A stretch of 64,000 nucleotides of DNA from UBA6115 sp050952935 (GCA_050952935.1 JBMNLS010000002.1:901889-965888), one strand, 5' to 3'. Counted from the first letter of the stretch, positions 43,046-51,715 are shown. The notes: generated by a model not told the origin, from the letters alone. Program-made: numbers and translations.

Positions 43046-43957
43046 ATGTATTACGGCGCGGTCACGATGCAGATTATGATGCTGCTGATTATTGTTCTGA
43101 TTGGCCTTGGCCTCAGGCATAAAAAAATGTTTACTGACCCTGTGATCAAGGGTGTCAATAACCTGCTGCTTCAAGTGGCCTGGCCCGCCATGATTTTGAT
43201 GAGCGCGCAGAAGGAGCTGAGCAGGGACCAGATTCCTCAGGTGCTGATCATCTTTGTTATCGGCCTTGCCATCATGACGATTACCTGCCTTGCCACCTTC
43301 TTTTTAATGCGCGGCCGGATAGGGGAAGATAAGCTCGCGGTTTTTGCGGGCGTCTGCGCCCTTCCCAACATTGGCTATGTTGGGCTTCCGGTGATCAGCG
43401 CCATGTATGGCAACCCCGGCGTCATTTATTTGTCTGGCTATATTATTGCCCTTAATGTAGGCATGTGGACCATATTTCATTGGCTGATTCAAGAAAATGC
43501 CCGCGCATTTTTCCGTTCACTCATTAATCCTGGCATCATCGCTTCCACTTTAAGCATTGTGTTTATTATCAGCGGCTTCAGGCTTCCGGAACCGCTGCTT
43601 AGCTTATGCAATCATCTAGGCAGCATGACCATTCCCATCAGCATGCTGCTGGTGGGGGCCAGGCTTAAGGAAACCATCAATCTTAAACAAATCAAATACG
43701 GCCCCCTTTGGCTTGCCATGGCAATCAGGCTGCTCCTGGTGCCCATTGCCGTATCCATCATCCTGCGTTTAACAGGTTTTTCGGGGATGACTTATGGGGT
43801 GCTGGTGGTAGGTTCCGCTCTGCCCGCCGCTGCAGCCACCCAGTTTATGGCGGAGCTCTATGACAAGGACACGGGGCTGGCCGCTCAAAGCTCCTCCATA
43901 TCCCTGCTGGTGTGCCTGGCAACTTTGCCTCTGGTGCTTTGGGTTGCCGGAATATAG
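43046..43957 (+). CDS. AEC-family transporter (auxin efflux carrier-like)
   Basis: 303-residue, about ten-TM AEC permease: LLQVAWPAMILMSAQKEL, LPNIGYVGLPVISAMYGNPGVIY, SMTIPISMLLVGARLKETINLK and a C-terminal SALPAAAATQFMAELYDKDT. Bacterial members export or import malate and related acids. Substrate unassigned here. Confidence 0.87.
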   Translation: MYYGAVTMQIMMLLIIVLIGLGLRHKKMFTDPVIKGVNNLLLQVAWPAMILMSAQKELSRDQIPQVLIIFVIGLAIMTITCLATFFLMRGRIGEDKLAVFAGVCALPNIGYVGLPVISAMYGNPGVIYLSGYIIALNVGMWTIFHWLIQENARAFFRSLINPGIIASTLSIVFIISGFRLPEPLLSLCNHLGSMTIPISMLLVGARLKETINLKQIKYGPLWLAMAIRLLLVPIAVSIILRLTGFSGMTYGVLVVGSALPAAAATQFMAELYDKDTGLAAQSSSISLLVCLATLPLVLWVAGI

Positions 43958-43973
43958 AAATTCCGCTGAATAC

Positions 43974-44002
43974 TTGAAATTATCGTGGGTTTGTGGTAAT
44001 CT
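43974..44002 (+). promoter_or_regulatory. Promoter for secG
   Basis: TTGAAA (43974-43979), 17-bp spacer, TAATCT (43997-44002) preceded by an extended TGG. Confidence 0.5.
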
Positions 44003-44035
44003 CAACTGGCTGATTTTACGGAGGGGGATGTTTTA

Positions 44036-44278
44036 ATGTCCACAGTTCAAGTGATTATGACCATTCTGCTAATGCTCGCCTCATTGGTGATGATCGTTTC
44101 TGTGCTGCTGCAAAAGGGTGATGCCGAGGGCATGAGCGCGCTCACCGGTGGTGGCGGCGCCAACAGTTATTTTGGCAAAAACAAAAGCAAGACCATGCAG
44201 GGCCGTCTGGCAACTGCCACCAAAGCAGCGTCCATCACCTTTGTTGTGCTTTGTCTGGCGATGATTTTTGTTAAATAA
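44036..44278 (+). CDS. secG: Preprotein translocase subunit SecG
   Basis: 80-residue SecG: TM1 (VIMTILLMLASLVMIVSVLLQKG), the conserved GGANSYFGKNKSKTMQGRLATATK loop and TM2. Accessory subunit of SecYEG. Monocistronic between its own promoter and a terminator. Confidence 0.93.
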   Translation: MSTVQVIMTILLMLASLVMIVSVLLQKGDAEGMSALTGGGGANSYFGKNKSKTMQGRLATATKAASITFVVLCLAMIFVK

Positions 44279-44295
44279 ACATTATGCAAGAAACT

Positions 44296-44329
44296 AAAAG
44301 CTGACGCCTGCCGCCAGCTTTTTCTTTTT
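44296..44329 (+). terminator. Intrinsic terminator of secG
   Basis: AAAAGCTG (44296-44303) / CAGCTTTT (44315-44322) hairpin followed by TCTTTTT. Confidence 0.75.
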
Positions 44330-44340
44330 GCGCGGGACGG

Positions 44341-46284
44341 ATGATGACGACGATACTGAAGCTTATCGGTATTTCAAAAGCCTTTGGAACGGATGAAGTT
44401 CTAAAGGCTGTAAGTTTTTCGGTGAACAGCCGGGACAGGCTGGGGCTGGTTGGGGTCAATGGGAGCGGTAAAACCACCTTGCTTAAAATCATCCTGGGAC
44501 AGCTTCAGCCTGATGAGGGTGAGGTGGTGACGGCGCGGGGCTTATCAGTCGGACATCTGGCCCAATCATACCATCCCAAGCCTGGGCGCACCGTATTGGA
44601 GGAGGCGGCAGCCGTCCTTCAACAGATTTTTAACATAGAAGCGCGGCTGCGGGCGATTGAAAAGGAGATGGCAGACCATGCCGGTGAGGTGTCGCTGGAG
44701 GCGCTATATGGTGAATATGCCAGGCTGACGGAATGCTTCGAAAAGGCGGGCGGCTATATGGCCCGCTCCTGGGTGGAAGGGGTGTTGATTGGCCTAGGCA
44801 TGGGACGGCCCTACTTTAACCAGCATGCCGACACCTTGAGCGGTGGGGAGTTGACCCGTCTGGGCCTGGCGCGTTTGCTGTTGCAAAAGCCGGATCTTCT
44901 GCTGCTTGACGAGCCCACCAACCACCTGGATCTGGAAGCGCTGGAATGGCTGGAAAACTATTTAAATGAATACCAGGGAGCTATGATCATTGTGTCCCAT
45001 GACCGCTATTTTCTAAACGCGGTATGCACTGACATCGCTGAACTGCTGTTTGGGGTGACGGAACTGTATCCGGGCAACTACACGCGCTATCTGGCGCAGC
45101 GGGAGGAACGCATGGCCGCCCGGGCGAAGGCCTATGGCATGCAGCAAAAAGAAATCGCCCGTCAAAAAGCCATCATCACCCGTTTTAAGCAGTTTAACCG
45201 GGAAAAGTCTATCCGCGCTGCCGAAAGCAGGGAGAAGGCGCTGGCGCGCATGGAGCTGCTGGAGCGGCCGGATGAGGAGCGGGCCATCACCTTCCGCTTT
45301 AAGGCCAGGCGCAGGCTGGGGGAAAATGCCCTGATGGTAGAGGGGCTCAGCAAGCGCTATGGCGAAAAAACCATCTTTGAGGATATATCCTTTGAATTGA
45401 AATCAGGCGACCGGGCCGCCTTAATCGGGCCCAATGGCATTGGCAAAACCACGCTGCTTAAGAGCATCCTTGGCCTGATAGAGCCGGACAGCGGAGAAAT
45501 ACGCTTTGGCGCTCAGGCGGATATTGGCTATTATGATCAGCGCCAGCAGAATTTAAACCCTGACAACGATATTTTGACAGAAGTGTGGAACGATTTTCCG
45601 AAGCTCACACAAAGCCAGGTACGGGGCGTTTTGGCTTTGTTTCAGTTTCTGGGCGAGGATGTGTTTGTGCCCATCAGGCTGCTGTCCGGCGGTGAAAAAG
45701 GGAGGGTTGCGCTTGCCAAACTGATGCTCAGAGAGGATAATTTATTCTTTCTGGACGAACCCACCAATCACCTTGATACCGCCAGCAGAGAGGTGTTGGA
45801 ACAGGCTTTAGACGGTTTTGACGGCACCATTCTGGCTGTTTCCCATGACCGTTATTTTATCAACCGCTTTGCCAACAAGATTTTTTACATGCATCAGGAT
45901 GGCATTGAGGTGTTTGAAGGGGATTACGAGGCTTATCTGGCTTCCCGCGAGCCGGAAGCGGAAACGGAGCCTGAAGAAGGTCATCCCACCCGAACAGCCC
46001 TCACCAAAAGCCGAAGACTAGCCAAGCAGGAAGCGGCTGAGCTAAAAGCGCTGGAAGAAGCGGTGCAAACCGTGATGAATGACATCAAGCGCCTGGAAAA
46101 GGAGTTGGAGGAAGCAACCGCCAGGCAAATGCTGCCGGAGGTGTATGCCAATCCGGAAAGGGCTGCCAGCCAGGCCAGAGAATGCCGTGAGTTGCAAGGG
46201 GCGGTTGCAGCGGCATACCATCAGTGGGAAGAAGCTGAGGAGCGGCTGGAAGCATTTCAGATGGAAAGACAGAACAACAATTAA
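44341..46284 (+). CDS. ABC-F family ribosome-associated ATPase (Uup/YdiF-like)
   Basis: 647 residues with two ABC domains and no membrane segment. ABC1: GVNGSGKTT, LSGGELTRLGLARLL, LLDEPTNHLDLEALEWL. Inter-domain arm rich in Arg/Lys. ABC2: GPNGIGKTT, LLSGGEKGRVALAKLML, LDEPTNHLD. A C-terminal coiled coil of about 90 residues (EEAVQTVMNDIKRLEKELEE) is typical of Uup/YdiF. ABC-F proteins act on the ribosomal E site to rescue stalls or confer antibiotic resistance. No leader ORF is visible upstream, so a housekeeping role is more likely. Confidence 0.9.
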   Translation: MMTTILKLIGISKAFGTDEVLKAVSFSVNSRDRLGLVGVNGSGKTTLLKIILGQLQPDEGEVVTARGLSVGHLAQSYHPKPGRTVLEEAAAVLQQIFNIEARLRAIEKEMADHAGEVSLEALYGEYARLTECFEKAGGYMARSWVEGVLIGLGMGRPYFNQHADTLSGGELTRLGLARLLLQKPDLLLLDEPTNHLDLEALEWLENYLNEYQGAMIIVSHDRYFLNAVCTDIAELLFGVTELYPGNYTRYLAQREERMAARAKAYGMQQKEIARQKAIITRFKQFNREKSIRAAESREKALARMELLERPDEERAITFRFKARRRLGENALMVEGLSKRYGEKTIFEDISFELKSGDRAALIGPNGIGKTTLLKSILGLIEPDSGEIRFGAQADIGYYDQRQQNLNPDNDILTEVWNDFPKLTQSQVRGVLALFQFLGEDVFVPIRLLSGGEKGRVALAKLMLREDNLFFLDEPTNHLDTASREVLEQALDGFDGTILAVSHDRYFINRFANKIFYMHQDGIEVFEGDYEAYLASREPEAETEPEEGHPTRTALTKSRRLAKQEAAELKALEEAVQTVMNDIKRLEKELEEATARQMLPEVYANPERAASQARECRELQGAVAAAYHQWEEAEERLEAFQMERQNNN

Positions 46285-46359
46285 ACATATAAACGGATAA
46301 AGATGTCAAAAACGGGCGAATTTGTGACAAATAACGCAAAATAAGTGGTTTTTCATCCG

Positions 46360-46388
46360 TTGACAGTTCAGTGGTTGATGACTATAAT
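46360..46388 (+). promoter_or_regulatory. Consensus promoter of the metNIQ leader
   Basis: Perfect TTGACA (46360-46365), 17-bp spacer, perfect TATAAT (46383-46388). Predicted transcription start is about 46395, giving a leader of about 177 nt before metN. Confidence 0.85.
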
Positions 46389-46418
46389 AAGCACATCATG
46401 ATGAAAGGGGAATGAACG

Positions 46419-46496
46419 ATGCGCAGCCTTATGATGATGCGAATGTCCATGATGTGCGAGATTCATTTCCCGCGCTTGTTGCATTGCGCATCGTGA
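46419..46496 (+). CDS. Methionine-rich leader peptide of metNIQ
   Basis: 25-codon ORF too short for routine gene calling. It has its own Shine-Dalgarno (AAAGGGG, 46404-46410) eight bases before ATG. The peptide begins MRSLMMMRMSMMC: seven ATG codons, six of them within codons 5-12 (46431-46454), then continues EIHFPRLLHCAS and stops at 46494-46496. It lies between a consensus promoter and an intrinsic terminator ahead of a methionine importer operon. This is the arrangement of amino-acid attenuation leaders, where ribosome stalling on a starved codon controls termination. The regulatory role is inferred. Confidence 0.85.
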   Translation: MRSLMMMRMSMMCEIHFPRLLHCAS

Positions 46497-46519
46497 TGGC
46501 TATATAAAGGATCGCCTAC

Positions 46520-46551
46520 ACCCGCTTGCATCAGTGCGAAGCGGGTTTTTT
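46520..46551 (+). terminator. Attenuator terminator ahead of metN
   Basis: ACCCGCTTGCA (46520-46530) pairs with TGC-G-AAGCGGGT (46535-46546; one bulged G), loop TCAG, followed by six T (46546-46551). The metN Shine-Dalgarno starts 11 bp later. Confidence 0.9.
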
Positions 46552-46571
46552 ATGCTAAGCTGGAGGTTAGT

Positions 46572-47579
46572 GTGGAAAATATCCCCCTGATTCAGATCAT
46601 TAAGCTATCCAAGGTTTTCAGTGACGCGGAAAACCGTGTGGTGGCGCTTAATGATATCACCCTCACCGTGCAGGAAAAGGAAATCTACGGCATTGTTGGC
46701 ATGTCTGGGGCTGGCAAATCCACCCTTATTCGGTGCATTAACCGGCTGGACACGCCCAATAGCGGTCAGGTGCTGTACAGAGGGCAGGATGTTCTTCAGA
46801 TGAACCGAAAGGATCTGCTCCAGACCCGCCGGAAAATGGGGATGATCTTTCAGCAGTTCAACCTCCTCATGCAGCGTACCGTGGGCCAGAATGTGCGCTA
46901 TCCTCTGGAAATTGCAGGCGTGTCTCACGGCAAAGCCAATAAACGGGTGAAGGAATTGCTGGATATTGTTGGCCTTCAGGACAAGATATCGGCCTATCCC
47001 GCTCAGCTTTCCGGCGGGCAGCGCCAGCGGGTGGCCATTGCCCGGGCGCTGGCCAGCAACCCCGAGGTATTGCTGTGCGATGAAGCCACCAGTGCCCTTG
47101 ACCCGATGACCACCCAGTCTATCCTGGCTCTGCTGCAGGACATTAACCGGCGTCTTGGCATCACCATCGTATTGATCACCCATGAGATGGCGGTTATCCG
47201 GCAGATTTGTGGCCGGGTGGCCATTTTGGATGGGGGAGAAGTGGTGGAAGAAGGCACTGTGGACGAGGTCTTTATCCACACGAAATCAGAAGCAGGCAAA
47301 CGCCTTTTTGGCGTGCTTCCTGAGGAAGCAAAGGATGATCCGGGCATCCCCGCGCTGCGTATCATATTTGATGGCGCTACGGCGGAAAGGCCCATTATTT
47401 CGCGGCTGTCCCTTGAAACCAATGTGGCTGTCAACATTCTTTCCGCCAACATGAATCACCTGGGCGGGAAGGTGTATGGTCAGATGCTCATCGAAACACC
47501 CGAGGATGAGCATGATAAAAACGCCGTCATCCGCTACCTGACAGATCAGGGGCTGACGGTTAGGGAGGTGAATACCTGA
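46572..47579 (+). CDS. metN: Methionine ABC transporter ATP-binding protein
   Basis: 335-residue MetN. ABC domain with Walker A GMSGAGKSTLIRCINRLD, Q-loop, LSGGQRQRVAIARALA and LLCDEATSALDP. The C-terminal NIL (ACT-like) domain (about residues 260-335) binds methionine in homologues and inhibits transport when methionine is high. GTG start with GGAGG (46562-46566). The stop overlaps the metI ATG. Located directly after the Met leader/attenuator. Confidence 0.95.
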   Translation: MENIPLIQIIKLSKVFSDAENRVVALNDITLTVQEKEIYGIVGMSGAGKSTLIRCINRLDTPNSGQVLYRGQDVLQMNRKDLLQTRRKMGMIFQQFNLLMQRTVGQNVRYPLEIAGVSHGKANKRVKELLDIVGLQDKISAYPAQLSGGQRQRVAIARALASNPEVLLCDEATSALDPMTTQSILALLQDINRRLGITIVLITHEMAVIRQICGRVAILDGGEVVEEGTVDEVFIHTKSEAGKRLFGVLPEEAKDDPGIPALRIIFDGATAERPIISRLSLETNVAVNILSANMNHLGGKVYGQMLIETPEDEHDKNAVIRYLTDQGLTVREVNT

Positions 47580-48241
47580 TGAGCTGGGAACAACTGGCGC
47601 CTGTATTATTGCAAGGGCTTTGGGAAACGCTGTACATGACCGTCCCCTCCACGTTGATTGCCTATCTCATTGGCATGCCTTTGGGGGTTTTGCTGGTGGT
47701 GACAGCAGCCGGAGGGATCAGGCCCATGCCACGGTTCAACGCTGTGCTGGGAATTGTGATCAATTTCCTGAGATCTATCCCCTTCATCATCCTTCTGGCC
47801 ATGCTCTTCCCGGTTACACGGGCTGTGATGGGGCGCGCCATCGGCACCCAAGCCATCATCTTTCCCCTGACCATCAGCGCTTTTCCCTATGTGGCCCGGA
47901 TGGTGGAAAACTCCCTGGTGGAGGTGGACCGCGGGGTCATCGAAGCCGCTCAGTCCATGGGTTCAACCGATTGGCAGCTGATCCGCAAGGTGCTGCTGCC
48001 CGAAGCCTTTCCCAGCCTGCTTTCAGGCGCTGCCATATGCATGGTCACCATCCTTGGCTATACGGCTATGGCCAGCACCGCGGGCGGCGGCGGGCTTGGC
48101 GCCCTGGCCATCACAAAGGGGCTCAATATGCGCAACTTTACCTTGATGTACTCCGCCAGCCTGTTGCTTGTTGCATTGGTGCAACTCATCACCTTCTTCG
48201 GCAACCGGATTAGCCGAAAATCGGATCACCGGAAAAAATAG
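47579..48241 (+). CDS. metI: Methionine ABC transporter permease
   Basis: 220-residue MetI, about five TM helices, with the EAA coupling motif VIEAAQSMGSTDWQLIRKVLLPEA. Forms the MetN2I2 importer. Its ATG overlaps the metN TGA by one base; metQ follows 24 bp downstream. Confidence 0.95.
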   Translation: MSWEQLAPVLLQGLWETLYMTVPSTLIAYLIGMPLGVLLVVTAAGGIRPMPRFNAVLGIVINFLRSIPFIILLAMLFPVTRAVMGRAIGTQAIIFPLTISAFPYVARMVENSLVEVDRGVIEAAQSMGSTDWQLIRKVLLPEAFPSLLSGAAICMVTILGYTAMASTAGGGGLGALAITKGLNMRNFTLMYSASLLLVALVQLITFFGNRISRKSDHRKK

Positions 48242-48265
48242 ACCTGTATTTGAAAGGAGAACCCC

Positions 48266-49111
48266 ATGAAAAAGTTAATCGCTCTGGTCCTGTCCCTGGT
48301 TCTATCCCTTGGTGTTGTATCCGCTCTGGCTGAACTGACCCCTGTGCGCGTGGCCGCTTCCGCCAATCCCCATGAAATCCTGCTTAACTTCGTTAAAGAA
48401 GACATGGCCGCAGAGGGCTTTGATCTTCAGGTGACTTGGGTGGACGGCTATGTGCTGCAAAACCCCGCCACCTCTGCCGGCGAATATGACGCCAACTTCT
48501 TCCAGCACCGTCCCTATCTGAACAATTATAATGCTTCTGTGGGTGCAGATGAACAGCTGGTGGCAGCCATCCCCGTTCATTACGAACCCTTTGGCGTCTA
48601 TCCCGGCACCAAGAAGGATCTGAGCCAGCTGGAGGATGGCGACAGCATCGCTGTGCCCAACGATCCCTCCAACGAGACCCGGGCCTTGCTGCTGCTTCAG
48701 GAAGCCGGCCTCATCACCCTGCCTGAAGGCGCCAATGTGGATAGTGGCCTGACCAAGCTTGATGTGACACTGAAAGACAAAAAGATCGAGATCGTTGAGG
48801 TGGATGCTGAGCGTCTGCCCGCTGTGTTGGCTGATGTGGCTTTTGCTGTGATCAACGGCAACTATGCTATTCCCGCCGGGCTTTATCCCACCCGGGACGC
48901 CATCTACCTGGAAAGCAACGAAGGGGAAGCGGCCAGGCTTTATACCAACTATGTGGTGGTGAAAGTCGGCAATGAAGAAGCGCCCTTTGTAAAAGCGCTG
49001 GCAAAAGTCCTGCATTCCGACAAAGTGAAACAGTATCTGCTAGAAAATGAGGATTTCAAAGGCGGTGTGGTGCCTAATTTTGAAGGTGACAACAAGCCCG
49101 CTACCAAATAA
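48266..49111 (+). CDS. metQ: Methionine-binding protein MetQ (NlpA family), apparently not lipidated
   Basis: 281-residue NlpA-family substrate-binding protein. Signal peptide KKLIALVLSLVLSLGVVSALAE followed by LTPVRVAASANPHEILL; mature domain with YDANFFQHRPYLN and YPGTKKDLSQLEDGDSIAVPNDPSNETRALLLLQEAGLI. Most MetQ proteins of monoderms are lipoproteins, but there is no cysteine at or near the cleavage site. It may use an uncleaved anchor or another retention mode. AAAGGAG precedes the ATG. Confidence 0.92.
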   Translation: MKKLIALVLSLVLSLGVVSALAELTPVRVAASANPHEILLNFVKEDMAAEGFDLQVTWVDGYVLQNPATSAGEYDANFFQHRPYLNNYNASVGADEQLVAAIPVHYEPFGVYPGTKKDLSQLEDGDSIAVPNDPSNETRALLLLQEAGLITLPEGANVDSGLTKLDVTLKDKKIEIVEVDAERLPAVLADVAFAVINGNYAIPAGLYPTRDAIYLESNEGEAARLYTNYVVVKVGNEEAPFVKALAKVLHSDKVKQYLLENEDFKGGVVPNFEGDNKPATK

Positions 49112-49149
49112 TCCATCAATGTGCCTGTGGCCGCGTGACAGGCTGATAA

Positions 49150-49177
49150 GGAGGGCTTTTCTCAGAAAAAGCCCTCC
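49150..49177 (+). terminator. Strong hairpin after metQ
   Basis: GGAGGGCTTTT (49150-49160) / AAAAGCCCTCC (49167-49177), six-base loop, no U-tract. Either an atypical terminator or a 3'-end stabiliser of the metQ mRNA. Confidence 0.5.
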
Positions 49178-49207
49178 AACTATTTCGGCAGACTGAGAAA
49201 TTATAAA

Positions 49208-49251
49208 TATAAATAATATTGCAGAACGGGATTATAAATAATATTGCAGAA
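49208..49251. repeat. 19-bp direct repeat upstream of the tRNA cluster
   Basis: TATAAATAATATTGCAGAA occurs perfectly at 49208-49226 and 49233-49251 (25-bp period, about two and a half helical turns), immediately upstream of the tRNA promoter -35. Possible UP-element-like AT repeats or a regulator site. Confidence 0.7.
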
Positions 49252-49256
49252 AACCC

Positions 49257-49285
49257 TTGACAAAAACTTCATCCTTTAGTAATAT
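49257..49285 (+). promoter_or_regulatory. Promoter of the tRNA cluster
   Basis: Perfect TTGACA (49257-49262), 17-bp spacer, TAATAT (49280-49285), about 30 bp before the first tRNA. Confidence 0.75.
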
Positions 49286-49315
49286 CACATTCGCCGCGTT
49301 ATTGCGGTAAACCTT

Positions 49316-49392
49316 CGGGGTGTAGCGCAGCCTGGTAGCGCACGTGCTTTGGGAGCATGGGGCCGGGGGTTCAAATCCCTTCACCCCGACCA
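49316..49392 (+). tRNA. tRNA-Pro (UGG)
   Basis: 77 nt including encoded CCA. Acceptor CGGGGTG / CACCCCG, anticodon loop TTTGGGA (anticodon TGG), T loop TTCAAAT. Confidence 0.95.
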
Positions 49393-49420
49393 TTTTGCGG
49401 GGAGCAGGGTAATCAATGAT

Positions 49421-49495
49421 GGCCCCGTGGTCAAGCGGTTAAGACACCGCCCTTTCACGGCGGTAACAGGGGTTCGAGTCCCCTCGGGGTCACCA
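49421..49495 (+). tRNA. tRNA-Glu (UUC)
   Basis: 75 nt with CCA. Acceptor GGCCCCG / CGGGGTC, anticodon stem CCGCC/GGCGG around CTTTCAC (anticodon TTC), T loop TTCGAGT. Confidence 0.95.
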
Positions 49496-49532
49496 CTTTT
49501 TCCCCAGGACTTTATCGGCAACCAGGGGGCGA

Positions 49533-49609
49533 GGGCCTTTAGCTCAGTTGGTCAGAGCGGCCGGCTCATAACCGGTTGGTCCGGGGTTCAAGTCCCTGAA
49601 GGCCCACCA
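49533..49609 (+). tRNA. tRNA with CAU anticodon, probably tRNA-Ile2 (lysidine type), alternatively elongator Met
   Basis: 77 nt with CCA. Acceptor GGGCCTT / AAGGCCC, anticodon loop CTCATAA. C4-G69 and C5-G68 pairs and the TTTAGCTCAGTTGG / CTCATAAC context match lysidine-modified tRNA-Ile2 better than Gram-positive elongator tRNA-Met. The first acceptor pair is G-C, so it is not the initiator. Confidence 0.8.
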
Positions 49610-49613
49610 ATTT

Positions 49614-49690
49614 GGCCCGGTAGTTCAGTTGGTTAGAATGCCAGCCTGTCACGCTGGAGGTCGAGGGTTCGAGCCCCTTCCGGGTCGCCA
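49614..49690 (+). tRNA. tRNA-Asp (GUC)
   Basis: 77 nt with CCA. Acceptor GGCCCGG / CCGGGTC, anticodon loop CTGTCAC (GTC), discriminator G as expected for Asp. Confidence 0.95.
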
Positions 49691-49711
49691 CATTCCTGCT
49701 GGTTGGGTCGT

Positions 49712-49787
49712 GCTGGTGTAGCTCAATTGGCAGAGCAGCTGATTTGTAATCAGCAGGTTGCGGGTTCAAGTCCCTTCACCAGCTCCA
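49712..49787 (+). tRNA. tRNA-Thr (UGU)
   Basis: 76 nt with CCA. Acceptor GCTGGTG / CACCAGC, anticodon loop TTTGTAA (TGT). Confidence 0.95.
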
Positions 49788-49788
49788 T

Positions 49789-50449
<661 letters not shown>

Positions 50450-50467
50450 AAAACAGTCCACTGCTAA

Positions 50468-50759
50468 CTTCCGCCAGCAGCATTTAGTCCGGGAAATCCC
50501 TCCCAGACTTCATTCAGTGACCCTTTTCCTCTTCAAATACTCCTTCATCCCTCTGTTTCCCATCGCTCCATCTCTTTTCCTATACTGATTTCCACTGATT
50601 TCTTATACTAAAATTCATGCCCCCTCACACTGTGGAGCTTACTTTAGGAATTCACTGAAAAAACAACTTGACAATAAAATAAATGTGCTATAAAGTATAA
50701 ATGTAAAATTTTAGTTTAAGTAAACTTGCTTTGGTCTTCACAATAGAAAAGGAGATAAA
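50468..50759 (+). other. 292-bp intergenic region before the opp cluster
   Basis: AT-rich, no ORF. The only signal I see is a weak promoter near its right end and the opp ribosome binding site AAGGAG just before 50760. Confidence 0.5.
50668..50694 (+). promoter_or_regulatory. Possible promoter of the opp cluster
   Basis: TTGACA (50668-50673) and TATAAA (50689-50694), with a short 15-bp spacer. Position upstream of the first opp gene makes it the best candidate. Confidence 0.35.
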
Positions 50760-51692
50760 ATGCTAAAGTATTTAGTAAAACGCCTCTTAGTTGGACTCCT
50801 AACTATTTTTATTCTGGTAACGATCGTTTTCTTTTTGATGTTTACATTACCTGGAAGCCCGTTTGATTCAGACAGTACCTCTGATGTGGTAACAGATCCG
50901 CGCGTGATAGCCATTATTGAGCAGGAATACAACCTTGATAAACCGGTTCCTGTACAGTATTGGCTGTATCTCAAGGGTTTAGTGCGTGGTGATCTGGGCT
51001 TTTCCTTTAAAAAAGCAGGGGTGCGAGTATCAGACATCGTTGTTGATTTAGCACCAATTACGATTAAACTCGGCTCCGTAGCTTTTATTATAGCATTAGT
51101 GTTGGGCATTACATTGGGCGTTGTTGCGGCATTGTCTCGCTCTGAATCAGTACGAGCACTAATTACAGCAATGGCAACAATTGGCATTAGTGTGCCAGGG
51201 TTCCTTCTTGCGATCTTCTTAATCTATTTTTTCGCTGTACGATTAAATCTCTTGCCGATAATTGGATTGAAAAGCTGGCAGCATTATGTGTTACCAGGTT
51301 TAGCTTTGAGCTTTTATCCGATCGCTTATCTTTCAAGACTTGTGCGCTCCACACTTACCGAGTCGCTTACGCAAGACTATATTGTAATGGCTAGATCAAA
51401 AGGTCTTTCTCGCAGAACAATTGTGTTTGAACATGCGCTGCCAAACACCTTGATTCCTGTTATTACATATCTTGGGCCGCTTATCGCTAGTTTGTTGACC
51501 GGAAGCTTTGTTGTAGAAAGCATCTTTGCTATTCCTGGCATTGGCAGAGAGATGGTTCAGGCTATTCAGGGTCGTGACTATTCCGTCATTTTGGGAATGA
51601 CGATATTTATTGGTGCTTTTGTAATCTTTATGAACATTGTTGCGGACATTCTATTGGCTGTGGTCGATCCAAGAATACGTTTAGACGCTTAA
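50760..51692 (+). CDS. oppB: Oligo/dipeptide ABC transporter permease OppB/DppB
   Basis: 310-residue permease, about six TM helices. N-terminal KYLVKRLLVGLLTIFILVTIVFFLM with TLPGSPFD and the C-terminal EAA-type loop YIVMARSKGLSRRTIVFEHALPN then FAIPGIGREMVQAIQGRDY. First gene of the low-GC peptide cluster. Codon use is clearly more AT-rich than in the left part of the window. Confidence 0.93.
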   Translation: MLKYLVKRLLVGLLTIFILVTIVFFLMFTLPGSPFDSDSTSDVVTDPRVIAIIEQEYNLDKPVPVQYWLYLKGLVRGDLGFSFKKAGVRVSDIVVDLAPITIKLGSVAFIIALVLGITLGVVAALSRSESVRALITAMATIGISVPGFLLAIFLIYFFAVRLNLLPIIGLKSWQHYVLPGLALSFYPIAYLSRLVRSTLTESLTQDYIVMARSKGLSRRTIVFEHALPNTLIPVITYLGPLIASLLTGSFVVESIFAIPGIGREMVQAIQGRDYSVILGMTIFIGAFVIFMNIVADILLAVVDPRIRLDA

Positions 51693-51715
51693 GCGAAAAC
51701 AGGGGGACTTTTTAA

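Larger units (their letters stand above)
46407..46551 (+). promoter_or_regulatory. Putative ribosome-mediated methionine attenuator (alternative RNA structures)
   Basis: Pairings read directly from sequence: (a) 46416-46425 with 46485-46494, 10 perfect pairs joining the start and stop regions of the leader ORF; (b) 46407-46416 with 46462-46471, 10 pairs with one G-U, covering the leader Shine-Dalgarno; (c) the terminator 46520-46530 with 46535-46546; (d) a competing pairing of 46469-46473, 46476-46477 and 46481-46485 with the terminator 3' arm at 46533-46545. Segment 46469-46484 is a near-copy of the terminator 5' arm. A ribosome stalled on the Met codons would leave it free to antiterminate; one at the stop codon would cover it. 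Mechanism inferred. Confidence 0.65.

Noticed and set aside
42185..43174. 329-residue minus-strand open frame
   Set aside because: Antisense to the zinc-ribbon protein gene; His/Gly-rich shadow with no recognisable domain.
46285..46571. SAM (S-box) riboswitch or Met T-box upstream of metN
   Set aside because: No S-box core/kink-turn pattern and no T-box sequence seen; the Met leader peptide explains the region better. A covariance search would settle it.
47620..48213. 197-residue plus-strand frame overlapping metI
   Set aside because: Out-of-frame shadow of metI, which has a proper EAA motif and coupled start.
49349..49636. 95-residue ORF across the tRNA genes, and similar frames at 49566-49769
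   Set aside because: Entirely made of tRNA sequence; false coding.
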